DNA of 64,000 nt from the NCBI RefSeq assembly GCF_900460525.1, contig NZ_UHIY01000001.1, positions 4,464,001-4,528,000 of the forward strand, written 5' to 3'. The translations under genes and the position numbers were made by a program. Source of the DNA: Yersinia kristensenii (GTDB lineage Bacteria; Pseudomonadota; Gammaproteobacteria; Enterobacterales; Enterobacteriaceae). The notes beneath the pieces are model-generated. The model did no database searches, had not been told where the DNA came from, and saw nothing but the letters and a program-made list of their open reading frames with translations. Below are positions 46,111-54,729 of the stretch, piece after piece (the stretch's first letter is position 1; each line of letters begins with the position of its first letter).

Positions 46111-47442
46111 ATGAGTTCTCTCTATCAATCGATGGTTGCTGTTATTGAACAATCTATTACTCCGCTAGCCGGGCGTCTCGGACAGCAAAAATATGTTATT
46201 GCTATCCGTGATGGCTTTACCGCAGCACTGCCCTTCATGATCATCGGCTCATTTATGCTGGTGTTTATTTTCCCTCCATTTTCGGCTGATACCACCATAG
46301 GATTCGCCCGGTCATGGCTGGACTTTTCTCAGACCTACCGTGCGCAGCTCATGCTGCCATTCAATCTGAGCATGGGGGTCATGACGTTTTTCATTTCGGT
46401 AGGGGTAGGTGCCAGTCTGGGACGGCAGTTTAATCTCGACCCGGTAATGACCGGTTTGCTGGCATTTATGGCATTTTTGCTTGTTGCCGCTCCCTTTGCC
46501 GATGGCAAAATCTCGACTCAGTATCTTTCTGGTCAAGGGATCTTCACTGCATTGATTACGGCTATTTACTCCACCCGTGTTTATGCCGCATTGAAGCAAC
46601 ACAATATTACTATTCGCTTGCCGAAAGAGGTGCCAACCGGTGTCGCGCGCTCTTTTGAAATATTGATCCCGGTATTGGTTATCATTGCCACACTGCACCC
46701 ACTCAATTTATTCATTGAATCGCAGACCGGCATGATCATTCCAGAAGCTATCATGCATTTACTGGCTCCATTGGTTTCCGCGTCAGACTCCTTGCCGGCA
46801 ATGTTACTGTCAGTCTTGTTGTGCCAGATCTTTTGGTTCTCTGGGATTCACGGCTCACTGATTGTTACCGGCATCATGAGCCCATTCTGGATGACTAATC
46901 TGGCGGCAAACCAAGCCGCACTGGCCGTCGGCGCAACCTTACCTCATATCTATCTGCAAGGTTTTTGGGATCACTACTTACTGATTGGTGGCGTAGGTTC
47001 TACATTGCCACTGGCTTTCCTGCTGTTACGCAGCAAAGTCACTCATTTACGTACCATTGGCAAGTTGGGCGTAGTACCAAGCTTCTTCAATATAAATGAG
47101 CCTATTTTGTTCGGTGCTCCAATCATTATGAACCCGATAATGTTCATACCATTTGTCTGCGTACCCATGATCAATGCCATTCTGGCTTATTCCGCAACCA
47201 AACTGGGATGGTTGGCTCAAGTGGTCTCTCTAACTCCGTGGACAACTCCGGCGCCGATTGGTGCATCCTGGGCGGCGAACTGGGCCTTTAGCCCTGTAGT
47301 GATGTGTGTGATATGCATGATGGTTTCCGCCCTGATCTATCTGCCATTCCTGCGTGCTTATGAACGTTCACTGCTGAAAACCGAAGTGGAAAAATCTCTG
47401 AACAACGCTCCATCCCTTGCAGATACCGTCCGTAGCAACTGA
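46111..47442 (+). CDS. PTS EIIC permease, cellobiose family
   Basis: A 443-residue CelB-type permease with about ten membrane segments. Family marks: QKYVIAIRDGFTAALPFMIIGS near the N terminus, FWFSGIHGSLIVTGIMSPFW near residue 250, and FNINEPILFGAPIIMNPIMFIPF near 330, which carries the NEP substrate loop. It brings a beta-glucoside such as cellobiose into the cell while EIIB phosphorylates it. Similar in length to ChbC (452). Confidence 0.92.
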   Translation: MSSLYQSMVAVIEQSITPLAGRLGQQKYVIAIRDGFTAALPFMIIGSFMLVFIFPPFSADTTIGFARSWLDFSQTYRAQLMLPFNLSMGVMTFFISVGVGASLGRQFNLDPVMTGLLAFMAFLLVAAPFADGKISTQYLSGQGIFTALITAIYSTRVYAALKQHNITIRLPKEVPTGVARSFEILIPVLVIIATLHPLNLFIESQTGMIIPEAIMHLLAPLVSASDSLPAMLLSVLLCQIFWFSGIHGSLIVTGIMSPFWMTNLAANQAALAVGATLPHIYLQGFWDHYLLIGGVGSTLPLAFLLLRSKVTHLRTIGKLGVVPSFFNINEPILFGAPIIMNPIMFIPFVCVPMINAILAYSATKLGWLAQVVSLTPWTTPAPIGASWAANWAFSPVVMCVICMMVSALIYLPFLRAYERSLLKTEVEKSLNNAPSLADTVRSN

Positions 47443-47472
47443 TAACGACACATTAATAAAGAGACCAAATTA

Positions 47473-48855
47473 ATGAAATACCAATTTCCAGATAACTTCT
47501 GGTGGGGCAGTGCCAGCTCAGCACTACAAACTGAAGGAGAAAGCCTGCACGGTGGCAAAAGTCCCACAACTTGGGATGCCTGGTACGCCAGCCAACCATC
47601 GCGCTTTCACCAACAAATTGGCCCAAATGATACCTCAACATTCTATCGCAACTGGCGACAAGACATTGAGTTGCTTAAACAATTGAATCACAACAGCTTT
47701 CGGACATCATTAAGTTGGGCCCGCCTGATTCCAAATGGCGTTGGTGAAGTGAACCCTGAAGCTGTTGCCTTTTATAACAATGTGATAGACGAGCTTCTGG
47801 CCCAAGGTATTACGCCCTTTATTACCCTGTTCCACTTTGATATGCCGATGGCGATGCAAGAGATAGGCGGCTGGGAAAACCGTGAAGTGATTGATGCCTG
47901 GAAGCACTATGCCGAAGTGTGTTTTGAACTGTTCGGCGATCGGGTTAAGCATTGGTTTACCTTCAATGAACCGATTGTTCCTGTTGAAGGTGGCTATCTG
48001 TACGACTTCCACTATCCCAATGTAGTGGATTTTAGACGAGCAGCGACTGTGGCATATCATACGGTGCTGGCACATGCGACAGCAGTTAAAGTTTATCGCG
48101 CTGGTCAGTATGAGGGGGAAATCGGTATCGTGCTGAACCTAACACCTTCATACCCACGCTCGCAGAATCCTGCTGATCTAAAAGCGGCCGAATATGCAGA
48201 TCTATTGTTTAACCGCAGCTTCCTTGATCCAGCATTGCGCGGTGAGTATCCACAGGAACTGATTGATTTATTGTGTGATTACGACCAGATGCCCGTACGC
48301 TTGCAAGGGGATAAAGCCCTAATTGCTGAGGGTAGAATCGATCTACTGGGTATTAATTACTATCAGCCCCGGCGTGTAAAATGCCGTGACAGTGCAGTGA
48401 ATCCACAAGCCCCTTTTATGCCTGAATGGCTATTTGATGCCTACGAAATGCCTGGCCGTAAAATGAATCCTTATCGTGGATGGGAAATTTATGAGCCTGG
48501 AATTTACGATATTTTGACCAATTTACGACTTAATTATGGTAACCCTCGCTGCTTTATTTCCGAAAATGGCATGGGTGTTGAAAATGAAGAACGTTTTTTA
48601 CAAGATGGAAAAATTAACGATCAATACCGAATAGATTTTGTTTCCGACCACCTGAAATGGCTACATCAAGGAATAAGTGAAGGCTGTAATTGTCTTGGTT
48701 ACCACATGTGGACATTTATTGATAACTGGTCTTGGTGTAATGGTTATAAAAACCGCTATGGCTTTATTCAATTAGATTTGGCTAGTCAGAAACGCACCGT
48801 CAAAAAGAGTGGCGAATGGTTTGCCACTACTGCTGTTAATAATGGTTTCGATTAA
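47473..48855 (+). CDS. 6-phospho-beta-glucosidase (GH1)
   Basis: A 460-residue glycoside hydrolase family 1 enzyme that splits the phosphorylated disaccharide after PTS uptake. The acid/base glutamate is Glu166 in WFTFNEP and the nucleophile Glu364 in FISENGMG. The N-terminal FWWGSASSALQTEG and the late WSWCNGYKNRYGFIQLDL are typical of the 6-phospho enzymes, where lysine and tyrosine near this tail contact the phosphate. Cytoplasmic. Which aglycone is preferred (cellobiose, arbutin, salicin) cannot be told. Confidence 0.92.
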   Translation: MKYQFPDNFWWGSASSALQTEGESLHGGKSPTTWDAWYASQPSRFHQQIGPNDTSTFYRNWRQDIELLKQLNHNSFRTSLSWARLIPNGVGEVNPEAVAFYNNVIDELLAQGITPFITLFHFDMPMAMQEIGGWENREVIDAWKHYAEVCFELFGDRVKHWFTFNEPIVPVEGGYLYDFHYPNVVDFRRAATVAYHTVLAHATAVKVYRAGQYEGEIGIVLNLTPSYPRSQNPADLKAAEYADLLFNRSFLDPALRGEYPQELIDLLCDYDQMPVRLQGDKALIAEGRIDLLGINYYQPRRVKCRDSAVNPQAPFMPEWLFDAYEMPGRKMNPYRGWEIYEPGIYDILTNLRLNYGNPRCFISENGMGVENEERFLQDGKINDQYRIDFVSDHLKWLHQGISEGCNCLGYHMWTFIDNWSWCNGYKNRYGFIQLDLASQKRTVKKSGEWFATTAVNNGFD

Positions 48856-48869
48856 AGTAGGAATAAATC

Positions 48870-49172
48870 ATGGTCGAATTAGAAGAAGCAGTAATGGAAA
48901 TTATTGTTAATGCGGGGCAATCACGTAGCTTGTGTTTTGAAGCATTACAGGCCGCGCGAAAAGGCGACATTGATAAAGCCAAAAGCTTGCTACAGGAGGC
49001 GGATGGCTTTGCCCGTCAGGCGCACCATATGCAAACCAAGCTGATAGAACAGGATGCGGGAGAGGCCAGACAACCAATGACGCTTATTATGGTTCACGCA
49101 CAAGACCATTTAATGACCTCTTTGCTGGCCCGTGAATTATCAGAAGAAATCATTCATCTTTATCAGCGTTAA
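48870..49172 (+). CDS. PTS EIIA, lactose/cellobiose family
   Basis: A 100-residue all-helical EIIA of the Lac family; phosphohistidine expected at His76 in IMVHAQDHLMTS, and the conserved Asp in QDH is the trimer metal ligand. It passes phosphate from HPr to the EIIB above. Fourth in the operon, 14 bases after the glucosidase. An ERIC element begins 18 bases after its stop. Confidence 0.93.
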   Translation: MVELEEAVMEIIVNAGQSRSLCFEALQAARKGDIDKAKSLLQEADGFARQAHHMQTKLIEQDAGEARQPMTLIMVHAQDHLMTSLLARELSEEIIHLYQR

Positions 49173-49190
49173 TTTTTTAAAATTAAAGAT

Positions 49191-49323
49191 ATTAGCCCCT
49201 AAATAATTCGAGTGGCAAGAAGGCAGCAAACGAGACAATCCCGATGAGCTTACTATATTGTAAGTGATTTGGGTTATTGAGCGCAGCCAACACACATGCA
49301 GTTTGAAGTATAACGAGTATATA
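49191..49323 (+). repeat. ERIC element between EIIA and porin genes
   Basis: Complete-looking copy: CCCTAAATAATTCGAG at the left, AATCCCGATGAGCTTACTATA-TTGTAAGTGATTTGGG in the middle, GCAGCCAACACACATGCAG and a GTATATA right end. Left end differs (GTGGCAAGAAGGCAG). Confidence 0.85.
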
Positions 49324-49485
49324 TTATCCATTTTAAACGGAGAGATTATTACGCCAAAAAATTAAATAATCCTTATTCTAATGACATTATAAAAAACAAC
49401 CTTACTTTGGTGATGGCAATATTATCCTGTCAAATTCAGGTGGGATAATATCGTCTAATATAATAAATTATTAAATGAGACAGCG
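49324..49485 (+). promoter_or_regulatory. Porin upstream region with inverted repeat
   Basis: ATATTATCC at 49419-49427 and GGATAATAT at 49443-49451, nine-base arms 15 apart, lie 35 bases before the porin start, where they could be a regulator site or a 5' stem-loop. The ATG follows GAGACAGCG. Confidence 0.4.
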
Positions 49486-50880
49486 ATGAAAATATATAAA
49501 CAACTTCCTTTAGCTATGGCGGTTATCGCCGCGCTTTGCCCTATTTCTGTACTGGCACAAGAAACAGTGACCACCATTACCACTGAGCAACTTAATAAAA
49601 TAGTGGCCGACGCAGTAGAAAAGGCGCTAGCGGAACGTAAGGAAAAAATAGAAGCCGCTACTATTCAAAAACCAAGCGTAGATATCGTTGAGAAAGCCTC
49701 TATTCCGCCAAGCCCGGATATGGCTATCCCTTACGGTCTAAAATTCAATGCTTATGCGCGTTATGGCGCACAGTTCCAAGCGGGTGACCAAAAATACGTG
49801 GGTGTTGATGGCTCCTATAATGGCTCTTCAGCTATTGGCCGTTTGGGTAATGAAGGCAACGGCGGAGAGTTCCAGCTTTCTAAAGCCTTTAAAGGCGATA
49901 ATGGCGCTATATGGGATGTGGTGGTCATGCTTGACCATTGGGGTGATGAAGTTAACCTGAAAAAAGCGTACGCCGGGGTGACTAATTTATTTGAATCTCA
50001 ACCAAATGCCTATTTATGGGCCGGTCGCGATTTCCATCAGCGCCCACAACAAGGTATTAACGACTATTTCTGGATGACCCATGATGGACAAGGTGCCGGG
50101 ATAAAAAACCTGGATCTCGGTGGGGTTCAACTTGATGCCGCCGCTGTCGGCTCAGTGCAATCCTGTAATCCTGAAGTTGTCGCAAACCAATCAAATCCAT
50201 CACGCATTACCTGTACCGGAGGATCAGGAACCGGTGATAACGGCCATTATGCTCTGACCTCCAAAATACATGGCGTGAAGTTGGGGCCGATCGACTTTGA
50301 GCTGTTTACCAACTATGGTTTTGATTCTAAAGCTATTGAAAGTGAAGAGAAACTAAAAGCCTGGCAAACTGCGGTGGTACTCAGTCATAAGGGCGACAAT
50401 ATCGAAAACAAGTGGGTTACCCGCTATTCCGATAATTCAGATAACAGCGTCTATAACAAAACTGACGATCTTCGCACTGTTTATACCAGCCTTGAGGGCA
50501 CCTATAAGTTCACACAGCAAACGTCTGTCACTTACCTCGCGGCATTCCATGATTATGACAGAAGCCACCATAATGAGGACAATCGTCGCAACTACGGTGT
50601 CATTATTCGCCCGATGCATTTCTGGAACGATGTCCATTCGACCTGGCTTGAAGCGGGTTATCAACGCGTAGATTATGATACCGGCGGCGATAACAAAGGC
50701 TGGAAGTTGACACTTTCTCAGAATATCTCTATCGCGATGGGTGCGGACTTCAGACCAATGCTGCGCTTCTATGTCACCGGCGGGGAAGTCGATAACAAGC
50801 ATACTGCCACCACCACTGACACCGAAGATACACGCCTTGACTCTTTCAACATCGGGGCAATGTGGGAAGCCTGGTTCTAG
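49486..50880 (+). CDS. LamB-type carbohydrate porin (BglH/ScrY-like)
   Basis: A 464-residue outer-membrane maltoporin-family protein. Signal peptide MKIYKQLPLAMAVIAALCPISVLA, then a periplasmic helical, probably coiled-coil N-terminal segment (TTEQLNKIVADAVEKALAERKEKIEAA) as in ScrY, then the 18-strand barrel starting PYGLKFNAYARYGAQ and ending with the phenylalanine WEAWF. Greasy-slide aromatic residues are expected but not placed by eye. It likely brings beta-glucosides across the outer membrane for the PTS encoded just upstream. An ERIC element separates it from the operon, so it may have its own promoter. Confidence 0.9.
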   Translation: MKIYKQLPLAMAVIAALCPISVLAQETVTTITTEQLNKIVADAVEKALAERKEKIEAATIQKPSVDIVEKASIPPSPDMAIPYGLKFNAYARYGAQFQAGDQKYVGVDGSYNGSSAIGRLGNEGNGGEFQLSKAFKGDNGAIWDVVVMLDHWGDEVNLKKAYAGVTNLFESQPNAYLWAGRDFHQRPQQGINDYFWMTHDGQGAGIKNLDLGGVQLDAAAVGSVQSCNPEVVANQSNPSRITCTGGSGTGDNGHYALTSKIHGVKLGPIDFELFTNYGFDSKAIESEEKLKAWQTAVVLSHKGDNIENKWVTRYSDNSDNSVYNKTDDLRTVYTSLEGTYKFTQQTSVTYLAAFHDYDRSHHNEDNRRNYGVIIRPMHFWNDVHSTWLEAGYQRVDYDTGGDNKGWKLTLSQNISIAMGADFRPMLRFYVTGGEVDNKHTATTTDTEDTRLDSFNIGAMWEAWF

Positions 50881-50888
50881 TCCATATT

Positions 50889-50920
50889 CAGGATAGCCGC
50901 TCCGGTGGTTATCCTGAATT
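50889..50920 (+). terminator. Stem-loop after porin gene
   Basis: CAGGATA-GCC-GCTCCGGT-GGT-TATCCTG just after the stop, with an imperfect stem and a weak T-rich tail (AATTATATATA). A likely terminator of the beta-glucoside cluster. Confidence 0.6.
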
Positions 50921-50923
50921 ATA

Positions 50924-51050
50924 TATACCCTAAATAATTCGAGTTGCAGGAAGGCGGCAAGAGAGAGAATCCCGATGAGCTTACTCTAGTAAGTGATTCG
51001 GGTGATTGAACATAGTCAACGCACATGCAGCTTGAAGTATGATAGGTATA
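50924..51050 (+). repeat. ERIC element between porin and racemase genes
   Basis: A 127-base copy nearly identical to the ERIC consensus: ATACCCTAAATAATTCGAGTTGC, AATCCCGATGAGCTTACTC-TAGTAAGTGATTCGGG, and GCACATGCAGCTTGAAGTATGATAGGTATA. Confidence 0.92.
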
Positions 51051-51173
51051 GCGTTAATAAAAATCCCATCTGACCATCATTACCTCATATTGTCTTACGG
51101 CATATCTGGCTGTTATCTTGGTATTTATGTGAATCGCACTTTCGCCTGCCATCGGCAAAGAATAGGAATAATA

Positions 51174-51872
51174 ATGATGAAAATTTTGGGCCTTATTGGC
51201 GGTATGAGTTGGGAATCAACCATTCCCTATTACCGGATGATCAACCAGCAAGTTAAAGAACAATTAGGCGGATTGCACAGCGCCAAGATTATTCTCTACA
51301 GTGTGGATTTCCATGATATTGAGCAGTTACAGGCCAAGGGAGATTGGCAAACGGCAGGCCAAGTGCTGTCTGATGCTGCGGTTTCATTAAAACTTGCTGG
51401 GGCAGATGCTATTGTCGTGTGCACCAATACCATGCACAAAGTGGCAGATGAAATTGAAGCCGCCAGTGGATTGCCTTTATTGCATATTGCCGACGCCACT
51501 GCTGCACAAATCAAACAGCAAGGGATCAGTAAAGTCGGTTTACTCGGCACCCGTTATACTATGGAGCAGGATTTCTATCGTGGTCGCTTAACCCAAAAGC
51601 ACAATATTGAGGTTATTACACCAGAAAGTAAGGATCGCGAAATTATTAACCGTATTATTTATGAAGAACTTTGTCTGGGCATTATCAGTGAAACATCGCG
51701 TCAGGAATATCGCCGTATTATCGGCCATTTAGAGGCGTTAGGGGCGCAAGGGATTATCTTTGGTTGCACAGAGATTACCCTGTTGGTTAATGCGCAAGAT
51801 GCCACTGTGCCCGTATTTGATACCACAGAAATACATGCCAAAGCAGCGGCCCAATATGCGCTCAAACTCTAG
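51174..51872 (+). CDS. Aspartate/glutamate-racemase-family protein (YgeA-like amino acid racemase)
   Basis: A 232-residue cofactor-independent racemase of the Asp/Glu family. The two catalytic cysteines are visible: VVCTNTMHK near residue 84 and IFGCTEITLL near residue 197; the N terminus ILGLIGGMSWESTIPYYRMIN is the family start. E. coli YgeA is a broad-specificity amino acid racemase and the length matches. The start is the ATG after AATAGGAATAATA; a longer frame reaching back into the ERIC element is not used. It stands alone, not with a peptidoglycan or D-amino-acid operon. Confidence 0.85.
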   Translation: MMKILGLIGGMSWESTIPYYRMINQQVKEQLGGLHSAKIILYSVDFHDIEQLQAKGDWQTAGQVLSDAAVSLKLAGADAIVVCTNTMHKVADEIEAASGLPLLHIADATAAQIKQQGISKVGLLGTRYTMEQDFYRGRLTQKHNIEVITPESKDREIINRIIYEELCLGIISETSRQEYRRIIGHLEALGAQGIIFGCTEITLLVNAQDATVPVFDTTEIHAKAAAQYALKL

Positions 51873-51909
51873 TAATACTCAAAGATATTGATATCGCGGG
51901 CCAAGGACA

Positions 51910-52917
51910 TTAGCCACTAACCCTATTCTTGCCCGCAGTTTTTGAGTTATAGAGCATTTTATCCGCCCGAATTAATAACTGTTCCTGCGATTCGTTTTGT
52001 TCCAACTCAACCACGCCCAGACTCATTGTGACATAAATATTGCCATCCACGGGCATTATCTCAATCAGGTGCCTAATTTTCTCCGCGATGTTTTTAGCCT
52101 CATTTAATTGGGTATTAGGTAACACAATCATAAATTCATCGCCTCCCCAACGGCCTAAAACGTCAACTTCTCTAATATTATTCCCAATAACATCAACAAT
52201 ATGTGTCAATGTTAAGTCTCCAACCGAATGACCATATTGGTCATTAATTGATTTAAAGTTATCTAAATCCAGCGAAAGCAATGATAGCGGCTGGCAAAAA
52301 CGCTTAGCACGGTTATATTCATGCTTCAGTACTTTTTCCAGCAAATAACGATTCGCCGCGGAAGTTAATACATCCGTTTCCGAAAGTATCTTTTCAATAT
52401 TTAATTGCTGCTGAAGTTGAAAATTACTTTCACGTAACTCGGCGGTTCGTTCTTCGACTAAGGCTTCCAATGATTTGTTTTTTAGTTCCAATTTTTCAAG
52501 ACGATGTTTTCTATCATGAATATTACGGTGCGCACCAATCATTCTTGATACTGTACCGTCAATATTACGTTCAATCACCTTACCGCGATCCTCAATCCAG
52601 ATATAGTCACCGTCATGGGTTAGGCAACGATATTCTATCTGATATTTTTCGGCCTGCTGATTAATATAGGCATCAAACTGAAACATAACCCTTTCAAAAT
52701 CTTCTGGGTGAATAATTTTTTCCCAAGTATGTACTGTATTTTCAAAAGCATGGGCTGGATACCCTAGCATTTCATACCAACCGGTATTCCGATAAACGAA
52801 TCCATTGTTTGCATTCCAATCCCAGATACCATCACTTATCACTTCGAGAATTTCATGGACAACGCGCTCGTTTAAATCGGCAATCTTAAGCTTATGATCA
52901 CTTTGATTATAGTTCAT
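51910..52917 (-). CDS. PAS-GGDEF diguanylate cyclase
   Basis: A 335-residue soluble signalling protein that should make c-di-GMP. A PAS domain with PAC tail (about residues 18-135; ISDGIWDWNANNGFVYRNTGWY, EYRCLTHDGDYIWIEDRGK) is followed by a coiled-coil linker (LEALVEERTAELRESNFQLQ) and a GGDEF domain (about 180-335). The active site GRWGGDEFMIV is intact, and REVD five residues before it is the inhibitory I-site. The ligand sensed by PAS is unknown. The ATG after AGGGTAGTTTA is used; an upstream GTG has no ribosome binding site. Convergent to the racemase gene. Confidence 0.9.
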   Translation of the reverse strand: MNYNQSDHKLKIADLNERVVHEILEVISDGIWDWNANNGFVYRNTGWYEMLGYPAHAFENTVHTWEKIIHPEDFERVMFQFDAYINQQAEKYQIEYRCLTHDGDYIWIEDRGKVIERNIDGTVSRMIGAHRNIHDRKHRLEKLELKNKSLEALVEERTAELRESNFQLQQQLNIEKILSETDVLTSAANRYLLEKVLKHEYNRAKRFCQPLSLLSLDLDNFKSINDQYGHSVGDLTLTHIVDVIGNNIREVDVLGRWGGDEFMIVLPNTQLNEAKNIAEKIRHLIEIMPVDGNIYVTMSLGVVELEQNESQEQLLIRADKMLYNSKTAGKNRVSG

Positions 52918-53334
52918 TAAACTACCCTGCTGTGTGGATAAATCAAAAGACACAAATAAATTTGTTTAATTATTGTTCTAATATTGTGAATTAACGTTTT
53001 TGAGCAAGCAAGGATTTTTTAACTCTAAATTTGACTTTAAAAGAATATAAACTTATTAAGAACCAGTAAGATTTATCTTAATACCTTATTATTCAATCAC
53101 CTACTTTCTGTAATGTTATATATATGGGATATTAGTATAAGATATTTTTATGAATAGCGAGTGAACAACCTACTTTCTTTTGTACGAAAAAGATAAAATT
53201 AACAAAAAATAGGTTTATCTGATAATGAAGGTATTTTCCAGAGGTGATTTTATTTTATAGCGAATAAAAAAGCCTGCGATCTCTCGCAGGCCTAATGACT
53301 AAGGATAAACTAGCAGAAATATCTGCGTTTAATC
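52918..53334. other. AT-rich intergenic region between the diguanylate cyclase and fabB
   Basis: These 417 bases lie between the cyclase promoter and the fabB terminator. They are strikingly AT-rich, with several runs of A or T, and hold no supported gene. Such a stretch could bind H-NS, which is inference from base composition only. The fabB terminator is at the right edge. Confidence 0.5.
53266..53292 (-). terminator. Rho-independent terminator after fabB
   Basis: On the minus strand GGCCTGCGAG-AGAT-CGCAGGCTTTTTT, about 40 bases past the fabB stop. Confidence 0.88.
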
Positions 53335-54558
53335 TTATTTCTGGTATTTACGCATAACCAATGTCGCGTTAGTCCCGCCGAAACCGAAGCTGTTAGACAT
53401 AACAGTGGTCAATTCGCGTTGAGTTGGCTCGGTGACGATATTCATCCCTACCGCTTTCTCATCCAGATTTTCAATGTTAATACTTGGTGCAATAAAGCCG
53501 TGCTCAACCATTAACAAGCTGAAGATAGCTTCATGTACACCGGCCGCACCCAGTGAGTGACCGGTCATCGCTTTGGTTGAGGAGATAGCCGGGGTGTTAT
53601 CACCAAAGACTTCACGGATCGCGCCCAGCTCTTTCACATCACCTACCGGTGTAGAAGTGCCGTGTACATTCATGTAATCAATCGGTGTATCAACACCCTC
53701 CATTGCCATCTTCATACAACGCACAGCGCCTTCACCTGATGGTGCAACCATATCTGCGCCATCTGAGGTTGCACCGTAGCCAACAATCTCAGCATAAATA
53801 TGTGCGCCACGGGCCAGAGCATGCTCCAACTCTTCAACCACAACCATGCCGCCGCCGCCAGCAATGACGAAACCATCGCGGTCTTGATCATAAGTACGGG
53901 AGGCTTTTGCCGGAGTTTCATTGTATTTGGTAGACAATGCACCCATTGCGTCGAACTCGCAGGACATCTCCCAGCACAGTTCTTCACCGCCACCGGCAAA
54001 CACCACATCCTGTTTGCCTAACTGGATCAGTTCCAGCGCATGGCCAATACAGTGAGCGGAAGTCGCACAAGCGGAACTGATAGAGTAATTTACGCCTTTG
54101 ATTTTAAAAGGTGTTGCCAGACATGCAGACACACCGGATGCCATAGCTTTCGTCACCATATAAGGGCCTACGCCACGCAAACCTTTGGCGCGCATGCCAT
54201 CAGAACCAGCAACCTGGTTACGTGGTGAACCGCCACCAGAGCCGACCACCAGCCCACTGCGGAAATTGGAGACTTGTTCTTCCGTCAGACCAGAATCTTC
54301 AATGGCCTGTTTCATGGAAAGATAAGCATAAACAGAGGCGTCGCTCATAAAGCGCAGCACTTTACGGTCGATGTTTTCTGTAATAGTCTCAGGCGCGAGC
54401 TTTACATCGCCCCATACATGGCTGCGCATACCTGCGTCTTTAAATTCCTGAGAGAAAGTAATGCCAGAGCGGCCTTCCTGTAAAGATGCCAGAACTTCCT
54501 GCTGGTTATTACCAATGCTGGATACGATACCCAAGCCAGTAATGACTGCACGCTTCAT
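53335..54558 (-). CDS. fabB: 3-oxoacyl-ACP synthase I FabB
   Basis: Condensing enzyme of fatty-acid elongation, required for unsaturated fatty acids. The 407-residue product shows the Cys-His-His triad: active cysteine in [14 protein letters not shown], histidines in [11 protein letters not shown] and [13 protein letters not shown]. Collinear with E. coli FabB (406). A FabR-type palindrome and a FadR-type site lie directly upstream, as in E. coli. Transcribed alone, divergent from mnmC. Confidence 0.97.
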   Translation of the reverse strand: MKRAVITGLGIVSSIGNNQQEVLASLQEGRSGITFSQEFKDAGMRSHVWGDVKLAPETITENIDRKVLRFMSDASVYAYLSMKQAIEDSGLTEEQVSNFRSGLVVGSGGGSPRNQVAGSDGMRAKGLRGVGPYMVTKAMASGVSACLATPFKIKGVNYSISSACATSAHCIGHALELIQLGKQDVVFAGGGEELCWEMSCEFDAMGALSTKYNETPAKASRTYDQDRDGFVIAGGGGMVVVEELEHALARGAHIYAEIVGYGATSDGADMVAPSGEGAVRCMKMAMEGVDTPIDYMNVHGTSTPVGDVKELGAIREVFGDNTPAISSTKAMTGHSLGAAGVHEAIFSLLMVEHGFIAPSINIENLDEKAVGMNIVTEPTQRELTTVMSNSFGFGGTNATLVMRKYQK

Positions 54559-54608
54559 TCAATACCTCTTCCACTTATTTTACATTCGGGATTTTGCAAC
54601 GCACTTTA

Positions 54609-54624
54609 GCGTACAGTTGTACGC
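54609..54624. promoter_or_regulatory. FabR-like site upstream of fabB
   Basis: GCGTACA-GT-TGTACGC, perfect seven-base arms, 51 bases before fabB. Resembles the FabR box that represses fabB in E. coli. Confidence 0.65.
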
Positions 54625-54626
54625 CG

Positions 54627-54642
54627 AACAAGTCCGATCAGC
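54627..54642 (-). promoter_or_regulatory. FadR-like site upstream of fabB
   Basis: On the minus strand GCTGATCGGACTTGTT fits the FadR consensus (CTGGTCCGACCTGTT-like) closely and abuts the FabR-like palindrome, on the promoter-distal side. FadR activates fabB in E. coli. Confidence 0.65.
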
Positions 54643-54729
54643 GTAATATACCCAGATAATTTTACGATTTGCACGCGGCGGGTCACATAGTTAGAATCGC
54701 CCTACCCCTTGAGATACGAGTCTTTAAAC

